Assembly: GCA_027858555.1 (NCBI GenBank)
Contig: JAQICP010000340.1
Coordinates: 1-5,513 of the forward strand
Reading direction: 5' to 3'
DNA from: Vallitaleaceae bacterium
GTDB taxonomy: Bacteria > Bacillota > Clostridia > Lachnospirales > Vallitaleaceae
DNA length: 5,513 bases
Shown here: piece after piece, positions 1 to 5,397 of the stretch
Position numbering within the stretch: position 1 is the stretch's first letter
How the letters are laid out: every line of letters starts with the position of its first letter
The notes under the pieces: generated by a model
What the model saw: the letters and a program-made list of their open reading frames with translations, nothing else
Told to the model about the DNA's origin: nothing
Databases searched by the model: none
Position numbers and translations under genes: made by a program

Positions 1-678
1 GATGCCTTCGATGTCGTAAGTGTTCTCGGAGTATTCAATTGTCTGAACTAAGTCATAGTTTATCTGACCGACGATATCGCTAGAGACATCAGCAGAAGCT
101 CTCATATTAATGGCATTACCAATAGCTACGCCGTCAAAGTTGTCTAAATTAAGATCGTCATACATATAGGGTATCTGATATTCATCTGCGTATAGTAATT
201 TACCGCCATATATAAGAAGGTTCTCTAGTACTGGCCATAATTCTGAATTTGCTGGATCAGTGTCTAATTGCCATGTGGTAGTGAATGATTCTTTGCCATT
301 ATCAGCACCAAAAGAATACTTTATATCTGTAGCTATTAAAGATAGTAATAGTACGTCATCTTTATTAGCTACAGCTTCTTTAAGATTAAGCACAAACAGA
401 TCCAACTTATCAATGCCGTCAGATGATTGGTCCTCGATATATAATTGATTGTCACCAGAAGAATCGACAGCCTTTAATGGGTAAGGATCCACATGTGTGG
501 CACCAAAATCAGTTAGTATATAAGGGGCGTTATTAAAAACATCAGTGGGCTCCTGGGTATCTGGTATGGTAGTATCTTCCTGCAAAGGGGTTTCAATATC
601 AAGTTCGGGTTGTTTTGAACAACCATTAAAGATAAGTATTGTAGCAATAAATAAAACTGTTATTATTCTAGATTTCAT
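1..678 (-). CDS. Putative SH3-domain lipoprotein (3' part beyond left edge)
   Basis: The first 226 codons of a minus-strand gene are present, with no stop before the window edge. The start is ATG at 678-676, preceded by GGGAG (690-686) with a 7-nt spacer. Residues 1-20 are a lipoprotein signal: basic MKSR, a hydrophobic core (ITVLFIATILIF), then a lipobox-like F-N-G-C with the lipidated Cys at 20. Position -3 is Phe rather than the usual Leu. An acidic, Thr/Pro-rich tether follows (about 21-49). Residues 50-185 form a globular region with no motif I can name. From about 186 the line IGNAINMRASADVSSDIVGQ matches the start of a bacterial SH3 (SH3b/SH3_3) domain, whose hallmark is 'NVRxxPSxxSxVIG'. 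The protein should be anchored to the outer face of the membrane. SH3b domains often bind cell wall, but the ligand here is unknown. It is divergent from rpsO and has its own promoter. The lipoprotein call is firm; the function is unknown. Confidence 0.85.
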   Translation of the reverse strand, partial: MKSRIITVLFIATILIFNGCSKQPELDIETPLQEDTTIPDTQEPTDVFNNAPYILTDFGATHVDPYPLKAVDSSGDNQLYIEDQSSDGIDKLDLFVLNLKEAVANKDDVLLLSLIATDIKYSFGADNGKESFTTTWQLDTDPANSELWPVLENLLIYGGKLLYADEYQIPYMYDDLNLDNFDGVAIGNAINMRASADVSSDIVGQINYDLVQTIEYSENTYDIEGI

Positions 679-708
679 AAAGTTTCTCCCATCATATAAT
701 CTAAATGT

Positions 709-737
709 AGTATAACGAAAATAGTGGTTTTTGTAAA
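709..737 (-). promoter_or_regulatory. Sigma-A-type promoter of the lipoprotein gene
   Basis: Read on the minus strand, a -35 box TTTACA (737-732, 5/6 to TTGACA) and a -10 box TATACT (714-709, 5/6 to TATAAT) are separated by exactly 17 bp. Transcription would begin near 702, giving a short leader of about 24 nt that carries the GGGAG ribosome binding site. Spacing, matches and position directly upstream of the gene make this a convincing prediction, though it rests on sequence only. Confidence 0.7.
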
Positions 738-740
738 TGG

Positions 741-756
741 GAAGAAAGGCTTCTTC
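741..756. promoter_or_regulatory. Inverted repeat upstream of the lipoprotein -35 box
   Basis: GAAGAA-AGGC-TTCTTC is a perfect 6-bp inverted repeat with a 4-bp spacer. It lies 3 bp upstream of the minus-strand -35 box. There is no U-tract in the right place on either strand (the A-run lies on the wrong side), so it is not an intrinsic terminator. Its position would suit an operator or activator site for the lipoprotein gene. The regulator is unknown. Confidence 0.35.
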
Positions 757-788
757 TCAAAAAAAAGTTACATTATATGGTATAACAG

Positions 789-805
789 AATAAGAACTTC
801 TTATT
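789..805. promoter_or_regulatory. 17-bp perfect palindrome, possible operator
   Basis: AATAAGAA-C-TTCTTATT is an 8-1-8 perfect palindrome between the divergent promoters. The arrangement resembles operators of dimeric winged-helix repressors (7-1-7 or similar), but the sequence does not match the PerR, Fur or Zur consensus well. It shares the AAGAA/TTCTT half-site with the inverted repeat at 741-756, so one regulator might bind both. In AT-rich DNA such palindromes also arise by chance. Confidence 0.35.
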
Positions 806-812
806 TTTCAGA

Positions 813-844
813 TAGACATTATAGTAATCGAAGTATGCTAATAT
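813..844 (+). promoter_or_regulatory. Possible upstream rpsO promoter (extended -10)
   Basis: An extended -10 element, TGC plus TAATAT (836-844), is preceded by TAGACA at 813-818. The 20-bp spacer is too long for an ideal -35, so activity would rest mainly on the extended -10. It closely resembles the better promoter about 40 bp downstream (TATGCTAATATAT versus TATGCTATTATATAT), which suggests tandem promoters, as is common for ribosomal protein genes. Confidence 0.35.
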
Positions 845-855
845 ATCGAAATCAA

Positions 856-884
856 TAGACAAGTAGGTCTAATTATGCTATTAT
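856..884 (+). promoter_or_regulatory. Main predicted rpsO promoter
   Basis: The -35 box TAGACA (856-861, 5/6) and -10 box TATTAT (879-884, 5/6) are 17 bp apart, and a TGC extended -10 lies directly before the -10 (876-878). The predicted start near 890-892 gives a leader of about 80 nt before rpsO. This is the strongest plus-strand promoter in the window and probably drives rpsO, with readthrough into pnp. Confidence 0.75.
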
Positions 885-890
885 ATATTG

Positions 891-971
891 ATGTAAGTTG
901 CCATGACTCAGATTGCGGAAACTCCAACCCAGTCTTAGTTATAGGTCGATAACAAAAAAAGGAGATATATT
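891..971 (+). promoter_or_regulatory. rpsO 5' leader, possible S15 autoregulatory RNA
   Basis: The predicted untranslated leader can form a hairpin GTTAT/ATAAC (938-942 with 949-953, loop AGGTCG) ending 7 nt before the GGAG ribosome binding site (961-964). A weaker upstream fold closes GACT (905-908) on AGTC (931-934) around GGA-AAC-TCC (917-925). In several bacteria S15 represses its own translation by binding a leader structure at or near the ribosome binding site. That known role is the reason for the suggestion; I cannot identify the S15-binding junction with certainty here. Confidence 0.35.
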
Positions 972-1241
972 ATGATTATGGATGCAGAAACAAAACTGGC
1001 TATTATTAAAGAATATGGCCGCACTGAAGGCGACACAGGTTCACCAGAGGTTCAAGTAGCTTTATTAACTCACAGAATCAATCACTTAACAGGGCATTTA
1101 CAGATGCACAAAAAAGATCATCACTCAAGAAGAGGTCTTTTGAAAATGGTTGGTGCTAGAAGAGGTTTATTAAAATACTTATCTAACAAAGATGTTGTAA
1201 GATATCGTGAACTAATTAAAGCTTTAGGTTTAAGACGTTAA
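972..1241 (+). CDS. rpsO: 30S ribosomal protein S15
   Basis: This 89-residue protein has exactly the length of E. coli S15 and carries the family signature throughout: DTGSPEVQVALLTHRINHLT (21-40), the HKKDHHSRRGLLKMV core that contacts 16S rRNA (about 46-60), and the C-terminal LGLRR. S15 is a primary binding protein of the small-subunit platform; it binds the 16S three-way junction of helices 20-22 and nucleates assembly of S6, S18, S11 and S21. The start at 972 has GGAG (961-964) with a 7-nt spacer, whereas the Met at 978 would be 13 nt away; 972 is therefore preferred, giving M-I-M-D. The gene stands before pnp, as in many bacteria, and is separated from it by three RNA hairpins. No anomalies are visible. 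Confidence 0.98.
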   Translation: MIMDAETKLAIIKEYGRTEGDTGSPEVQVALLTHRINHLTGHLQMHKKDHHSRRGLLKMVGARRGLLKYLSNKDVVRYRELIKALGLRR

Positions 1242-1250
1242 TAGTAAATC

Positions 1251-1281
1251 ATAGGGTGGAGGAGACTCCACCCTATATTTT
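1251..1281 (+). terminator. rpsO 3' hairpin, probable leaky terminator
   Basis: An 11-bp perfect stem ATAGGGTGGAG/CTCCACCCTAT (1251-1261 with 1266-1276) is closed by a GAGA (GNRA) tetraloop and starts 10 nt after the rpsO stop codon. The following tract is only ATTTTAG, a short U-run. It may terminate a fraction of transcripts, as the rpsO-pnp terminator of E. coli does, or protect the rpsO mRNA 3' end while letting polymerase read into pnp. Confidence 0.75.
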
Positions 1282-1288
1282 AGTCTTG

Positions 1289-1320
1289 AATTGTATTTAA
1301 CCTTTAAATAGGTTACAATT
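1289..1320 (+). other. Second intergenic hairpin (rpsO-pnp)
   Basis: AATTGT (1289-1294) pairs with ACAATT (1315-1320), and AACCT (1299-1303) pairs with AGGTT (1310-1314). The loop is TTAAAT and there is a 4-nt bulge (ATTT) on the left arm. That makes 11 bp in all, AT-rich and of modest stability. No U-tract follows. It lies between the rpsO terminator-like hairpin and the long pnp leader stem-loop. Confidence 0.45.
1291..1319 (+). promoter_or_regulatory. Weak candidate pnp promoter
   Basis: TTGTAT (1291-1296, only 3/6 to the -35 consensus) and TACAAT (1314-1319, 5/6 to the -10) are 17 bp apart. A start near 1326 would include the whole long stem-loop in the pnp leader. E. coli also has a second promoter between rpsO and pnp, which makes the place plausible. 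The -35 is poor and the element overlaps a hairpin, so confidence is low. Confidence 0.3.
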
Positions 1321-1331
1321 ATTATATTAAT

Positions 1332-1421
1332 TGCCTAACAACTCTATTTTAGTCATTAGTCTATGTTTTCAAGCTTAAGTACGGTTTTAAGATACAGACT
1401 AAGGACTAAGATTGTTAGGCA
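1332..1421 (+). promoter_or_regulatory. Long stem-loop in pnp leader, possible RNase III target
   Basis: A 90-nt imperfect hairpin ends 9 nt before the pnp GGAG. The outer stem TGCCTAACAA/TTGTTAGGCA (1332-1341 with 1412-1421) is perfect. After a 5-nt left bulge (CTCTA, 1342-1346) comes a 16-position inner stem (1347-1362 with 1396-1411) with one A-G mismatch and one G-U pair. The remaining loop can pair further (1364-1369 with 1389-1394). About 30 base pairs in total suit double-strand cleavage by RNase III. In E. coli a stem-loop in this place is cut by RNase III and then attacked by PNPase, giving autoregulation. The fold is seen in the sequence; the mechanism here is inferred by analogy. 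Confidence 0.7.
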
Positions 1422-1442
1422 CCAACGAAAGGAGACATATAT

Positions 1443-3533
1443 ATGTCAAGAGTATATTCAACAACTATTGCTGGTAGAACACTTAGCATTGAAGTTGGCA
1501 AAGTAGCTGAACAAGCAAGCGGTGCAGTAATAGTAAGTTATGGCGATACAGTTGTTTTATCAACAGCTACCGCTTCACAAAAACCACGAGAAGGTATTGA
1601 TTTTTTCCCGTTAAGTGTAGATTATGAGGAAAAGTTTTATTCAGTAGGTAAGATTCCAGGAGGTTTCATTAAACGAGAAGGTAGACCTTCAGAAAACGCA
1701 GTACTTACTGGCAGAGTTATTGACAGACCAATGAGACCTTTATTCCCAAAAGACTACCGTAATGACTGTGCAATTGTTAATATGGTTGTGTCTGTGGATC
1801 AAGATTGTTCACCAGAATTTTGCGCATTAGTCGGTTCATCAATATCTGTATCTATTTCAGATATTCCATTTTTCGGGCCTCTTTCAACTTGTTTTGTTGG
1901 TTTGATTGATGGTCAGTACATCATTAATCCAGATGCTGATCAACGTAAAATATCAGAGATGATGGTTACAGTGTCATCAACAGATAAAAAAGTAATGATG
2001 ATTGAAGCAACTGCTAATGAAGTAGATGATGATGTTATGATTAAAGGTATCTTTAAAGGACATGAAGCTAATCAAGAAATTATTAAGTTTTTTAAAGAAA
2101 TCATTGAAAAAGAAGGCAAACCAAAACATAGTTACACTGAAGTGGTTGTCCCTGCTGATATATTTAGCAAGATGGTTGAAATTATTCCTAACGAAAGAAT
2201 GGAAGCAGCTGTTTTTACAGATGTTAAAGATGAAAGAACCGGGGCATTATCCATTATCAAAGATGAATTAGTTGCTGCTTTTACCGATATTGACGAAACA
2301 TGGTTGTCTTTCATCGATGAGGCAATGTACTTATATCAAAAGAAAACTGTTAGAAAAATGATTCTTAAAGATCAAAAAAGACCAGATGGCAGAGCTATGG
2401 ATGAGATAAGAAAATTATCTGCAGAGATAGATGTTTTACCGAGAACCCATGGTACTGGCTTATTTCAAAGAGGTCAAACACAAGTGCTTACAGTTACAAC
2501 TTTAGGTGCATTATCTGAAAAGCAAAGAGTTGATGGTTTAGATGCTGATCTTAAAGATAAACGATATATGCATCATTACAATTTCCCTTCATATTCAGTG
2601 GGTGAAACAAGACCATCTAGAGGACCGGGACGTCGCGAGATAGGTCACGGAGCTTTAGCGGAAAACGCCATAATTCCTGTACTTCCTAGTGAAGATGATT
2701 TCCCATATGCTATTAGAACAGTTTCAGAGATATTAAGTTCTAACGGTTCTACATCACAAGGTAGCATATGTGCATCAACTTTATCCTTAATGGCAGCTGG
2801 CGTACCTATCAAGGCAGCAGTAGCTGGTATCTCTTGTGGCCTGGTAACAGGTGAAAATGAAGATGAGTTTGTACTACTTACAGACATTCAAGGATTAGAA
2901 GACTTCTTTGGCGATATGGACTTTAAAGTAGCAGGAACGCATAAAGGTATTACAGCTATTCAACTGGATATGAAACTTCAAGGTATTTCACATGAGGTGA
3001 TTGAACAATCCATTTACAATACAAAAAAAGCAAGATTATTCATACTGGATGAAGTAATGCTGAAAGCTATTCCAGAAGCAAGAAAAGAACTTTCTGAATA
3101 TGCACCTAAGATTATTCAAACAACAATAGACCCTGAAAAAATCAGTGAAGTAATTGGCGCTAGAGGTAAGGTAATTAACAAAATTATTGAAGAAACTGGT
3201 GTTAAGATTGACATTGATGACACGGGCCGCGTATTTGTTTGTAGTGAGAATTTAGAAAAAGCTAATGAAGCAATCGCTATTATACAGACAATAGCTAAAG
3301 GTGTTGAAGTCGGTGCCGTGTACACAGGTAAAGTAGTTAGAGTTACTAACTTTGGCGCATTTGTTGAATTAGTACCTGGTAAAGATGGCTTAGTTCATAT
3401 ATCTAAATTAGCTAAAGAACGCGTAAATAAAGTTGAAGATATCGTCAATGTAGGCGATATGGTTAAAGTTAAAGTAATGGAAGTTGATCAACAAGGTAGA
3501 ATTAACCTGTCTATGAAAGATTTATTAGAATAG
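1443..3533 (+). CDS. pnp: Polyribonucleotide nucleotidyltransferase (PNPase)
   Basis: PNPase degrades RNA 3'-to-5' with phosphate, releasing nucleoside diphosphates, and can run in reverse to add tails; it acts in the cytoplasm as a trimer, often in the degradosome. All domains are present in order over 696 residues: first RNase PH-like core (about 10-145, with IPGGFIKREGRPSE at 71-84), alpha-helical linker (about 150-230), second RNase PH core (about 312-545, opening with RPDGR), KH (about 555-612, GxxG loop G572-A-R-G575) and S1 (about 622-693). By alignment with E. coli D486, D492 and K494, the metal-binding catalytic residues are D487, D493 and K495 in EDFFGDMDFK. The protein ends right after S1, so it lacks the extended C-terminal tail of the 711-residue E. 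coli enzyme. The start has AAAGGAG (1428-1434) with an 8-nt spacer. A long leader stem-loop directly upstream suggests post-transcriptional autocontrol. Confidence 0.98.
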   Translation: MSRVYSTTIAGRTLSIEVGKVAEQASGAVIVSYGDTVVLSTATASQKPREGIDFFPLSVDYEEKFYSVGKIPGGFIKREGRPSENAVLTGRVIDRPMRPLFPKDYRNDCAIVNMVVSVDQDCSPEFCALVGSSISVSISDIPFFGPLSTCFVGLIDGQYIINPDADQRKISEMMVTVSSTDKKVMMIEATANEVDDDVMIKGIFKGHEANQEIIKFFKEIIEKEGKPKHSYTEVVVPADIFSKMVEIIPNERMEAAVFTDVKDERTGALSIIKDELVAAFTDIDETWLSFIDEAMYLYQKKTVRKMILKDQKRPDGRAMDEIRKLSAEIDVLPRTHGTGLFQRGQTQVLTVTTLGALSEKQRVDGLDADLKDKRYMHHYNFPSYSVGETRPSRGPGRREIGHGALAENAIIPVLPSEDDFPYAIRTVSEILSSNGSTSQGSICASTLSLMAAGVPIKAAVAGISCGLVTGENEDEFVLLTDIQGLEDFFGDMDFKVAGTHKGITAIQLDMKLQGISHEVIEQSIYNTKKARLFILDEVMLKAIPEARKELSEYAPKIIQTTIDPEKISEVIGARGKVINKIIEETGVKIDIDDTGRVFVCSENLEKANEAIAIIQTIAKGVEVGAVYTGKVVRVTNFGAFVELVPGKDGLVHISKLAKERVNKVEDIVNVGDMVKVKVMEVDQQGRINLSMKDLLE

Positions 3534-3558
3534 TTGTTATTGCTTATATAGTTATCCA

Positions 3559-3599
3559 TTGATTATATGTAGACATTTCTATAATACAGATATTTTAAT
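3559..3599 (+). promoter_or_regulatory. Candidate promoter(s) for the M16 peptidase-dut unit
   Basis: Two overlapping options exist. TAGACA (3570-3575) with TTTAAT (3594-3599) has 5/6 matches in each box and an 18-bp spacer, and uses the same -35 as the rpsO promoter. TTGATT (3559-3564) with a perfect TATAAT (3580-3585) has a short 15-bp spacer. Either would start transcription about 60-80 nt before the peptidase gene. The region is AT-rich, so chance matches are possible and readthrough from pnp is not excluded. Confidence 0.4.
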
Positions 3600-3612
3600 A
3601 ATTGTTGCAATC

Positions 3613-3638
3613 ATGAGCGGGTTTCTTGCCCCGTTCAT
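3613..3638 (+). other. Hairpin between pnp and the M16 peptidase gene
   Basis: ATGAGCGGG (3613-3621) pairs with CCCGTTCAT (3630-3638), 9 bp with one G-U pair, around an 8-nt loop. What follows is ATTAGGTTAAAAG, with no U-tract, so this is a poor intrinsic terminator. It ends 18 nt before the AGGAGG of the next gene and may instead protect the pnp 3' end, mark a processing site, or tune translation downstream. Confidence 0.5.
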
Positions 3639-3667
3639 ATTAGGTTAAAAGCTTATAGGAGGCATTC

Positions 3668-4939
3668 ATGGTTAAAACGTTTCAGTTAAAGAATAACATT
3701 GACGTCGTTCTCGAAGACAATCCACATGTGAGAACAATATCACTCGGTATATGGATTAAAAATGGTTCCGTAGATGAAGATGAAAGTAACAACGGCATAT
3801 CACATTTTGTTGAACATATGCTATTTAAAGGTACCTTGAAAAGAACAACAAAAGATATAGCCGAAGAAATGTCAGAAGTGGGTGGGCGCATTAATGCCTT
3901 TACTGGCAAAGAATATATGTGTTATTATGCACATGTTTTAAATGATCATTTTGATGTTGCACTAGATGTATTGTCAGATATGATTTGTAATCCAAAAATA
4001 GACGCAGAAGATATTGAAAAAGAAAAAAAAGTCATTATGGAAGAACTTAGCATGTATGAAGATTCTCCAGAAGATGTTGTTAATGATGGCTTAAAAAATG
4101 CCATATGGCCAGATCATCCAATCGGTTATAATATCATTGGAACAGCAGATAATATTAAGAGTTTTAGCGCGGATACAATAAGAGAATATCTAGCGGAGCA
4201 TTACATTGGCCAACAGATTGTTATCTCTGTAGTCGGACACTTAGAAAAAACTGAAGTCATACTAGCTAAACTGGAAGAAAGTTTCAAATCCATACAAAAA
4301 GGCGAGTTGAAACGAAGAACGAGGAAAGTAACATACAACCGAGTTTTTGAAAATTATGACAAAGACATTGAACAGGCTCATTTGTGCATGGCATTTCCAA
4401 CCATACCATATGATTCTGAAGACATATATAAACTAGCAATCATCAACACGTTGATTGGCGGCGGATTAAATTCAAGGCTATTTCAGAGAATTAGAGAAGA
4501 CAGAGGTATGGCATATTCTATCTATTCTTTTACTGAAAACTATCAACATGGCGGTCTTTTTGTGATATATGCAGCAACCACACCAGCCCAACTAAATGAA
4601 GTGGTAGGTTACATCCTTGAAGAGCTTGACAAGATAATAGAAACGGGTTTTAATAGTAAAGAGTTGGCAAGCACCAAGGAACAAATCAAAAGTAATTTAA
4701 TCATTGGACTAGAAAGTATGAATGCTAGAATGTCTAGTTATGGTAAATCTAAACTAATCTTAAACCGTATAAAATCTCAAGATTTAATCATTAAAAAGAT
4801 CAATGCGGTTACAATGAAAGGTCTTACCGAATTCTTAATTAAAATGCTTAAATATAGTGAGATGAGTATTGCAATAACGGGACCTAAAGCGGATATTGAT
4901 ATTGAAGGGATTAAGAAAAGATGGAAAGACTTAGAATAA
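3668..4939 (+). CDS. M16 family zinc metallopeptidase (YmxG/MlpA-like)
   Basis: This 423-residue protein is of the processing-peptidase type (subfamily M16B). The N-terminal half holds the inverted zinc motif H46-F-V-E49-H50, followed by the distal zinc ligand E126 in KVIMEELSMYED, at the family's usual spacing of 76 residues after the second His. The C-terminal half (about 165-350) carries SRLFQRIREDRGMAYSIYS with the conserved R276/Y283 pair that helps bind substrate. Both the catalytic and the partner half are thus intact, so it is probably an active peptidase working as a dimer. No signal peptide or membrane segment is seen, so it is cytoplasmic. Homologues beside pnp are common in Firmicutes (Bacillus subtilis mlpA/ymxG); the physiological substrate is not established here. 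AGGAGG (3657-3662) lies 5 nt before the ATG. The gene overlaps dut by 19 bp. Confidence 0.93.
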   Translation: MVKTFQLKNNIDVVLEDNPHVRTISLGIWIKNGSVDEDESNNGISHFVEHMLFKGTLKRTTKDIAEEMSEVGGRINAFTGKEYMCYYAHVLNDHFDVALDVLSDMICNPKIDAEDIEKEKKVIMEELSMYEDSPEDVVNDGLKNAIWPDHPIGYNIIGTADNIKSFSADTIREYLAEHYIGQQIVISVVGHLEKTEVILAKLEESFKSIQKGELKRRTRKVTYNRVFENYDKDIEQAHLCMAFPTIPYDSEDIYKLAIINTLIGGGLNSRLFQRIREDRGMAYSIYSFTENYQHGGLFVIYAATTPAQLNEVVGYILEELDKIIETGFNSKELASTKEQIKSNLIIGLESMNARMSSYGKSKLILNRIKSQDLIIKKINAVTMKGLTEFLIKMLKYSEMSIAITGPKADIDIEGIKKRWKDLE

Positions 4940-5370
4940 AAATCGAACAATTACCTGAAGCTGCTGATTTGCCTCTGCCAAAGTACATGAGTAATCAGGC
5001 AGCTGGCATGGATTTATATGCTTGTGTTACGGAAGATGTGGTTCTGAACAAAGGGGATATCAATCTTATACCAACAGGTATAAAAATCGCCTTAATAGAG
5101 GGATTTGAAGCACAAATAAGACCTAGATCAGGATTGGCACTCAAACACGGCATTACGTTATTAAATACGCCAGGAACGATTGATGCTGATTATAGGGGCG
5201 AAATTAAAATTATTATGATTAATGTGATTGATAAACCTTTTGTTATAAAAAGAGGTGAACGCCTAGCTCAGATGGTCATCAACAAAGTTGAGATGATAGA
5301 CTGGGAACTTGTAGACTCTGTTGACATCAGTGATCGTGGTGATGGTGGATTTGGTCATACAGGTAAGTAA
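4921..5370 (+). CDS. dut: dUTP diphosphatase (dUTPase)
   Basis: The enzyme hydrolyses dUTP to dUMP and pyrophosphate, keeping uracil out of DNA and feeding thymidylate synthesis; it works as a homotrimer with shared active sites. All five motifs of the trimeric family are present in 149 residues: motif 1 AGMDLYA (28-34), motif 2 RPRSGLA (67-73), motif 3 GTIDADYRGEI (85-95, catalytic D88 and uracil-stacking Y91), motif 4 RGERLAQMVI (111-120) and motif 5 RGDGGFGHTGK (139-149). Motif 5 has His where many members have Ser (GFGSTG). The start at 4921 lies inside the end of the M16 gene in another frame. Only a weak GAAGGG lies 11 nt upstream, so translation is probably coupled to the peptidase. 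The first residues (MERLRIKIEQL) form the usual first beta strand, supporting this start. Confidence 0.96.
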   Translation: MERLRIKIEQLPEAADLPLPKYMSNQAAGMDLYACVTEDVVLNKGDINLIPTGIKIALIEGFEAQIRPRSGLALKHGITLLNTPGTIDADYRGEIKIIMINVIDKPFVIKRGERLAQMVINKVEMIDWELVDSVDISDRGDGGFGHTGK

Positions 5371-5397
5371 AAAATGGCATTTGAGGAGTAGGGCATC

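Noticed and set aside
260..448. Short plus-strand open frame at the left end.
   Set aside because: It lies antisense within the lipoprotein gene, which has a signal peptide, ribosome binding site and promoter; the plus-strand frame has none of these.
1251..1261. AGGGTGG, resembling the T-box signature of tRNA-sensing leaders.
   Set aside because: It is simply the left arm of the hairpin after rpsO. The rest of the T-box motif (ACCGCG), a specifier stem and an antiterminator are absent, and pnp is not a typical T-box target.
1332..1421. Long inverted repeat as a MITE or insertion-sequence remnant.
   Set aside because: I see no target-site duplication on the flanks and no other copy in the window. 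Its position directly at the pnp ribosome binding site suits a leader structure better. A genome-wide copy search would settle it.
2062..3325. Several short open frames on both strands inside pnp.
   Set aside because: They are out-of-frame shadows of a fully conserved PNPase coding sequence and have no ribosome binding sites or recognisable domains.
4921..4939. Frameshift between the M16 peptidase and dut.
   Set aside because: Both proteins are complete with all family motifs and normal ends; this is an ordinary gene overlap.
5374..5391. Tiny open frame (MAFEE) after dut.
   Set aside because: Only five codons and no ribosome binding site of its own; it merely contains the ribosome binding site of the gene at 5398.
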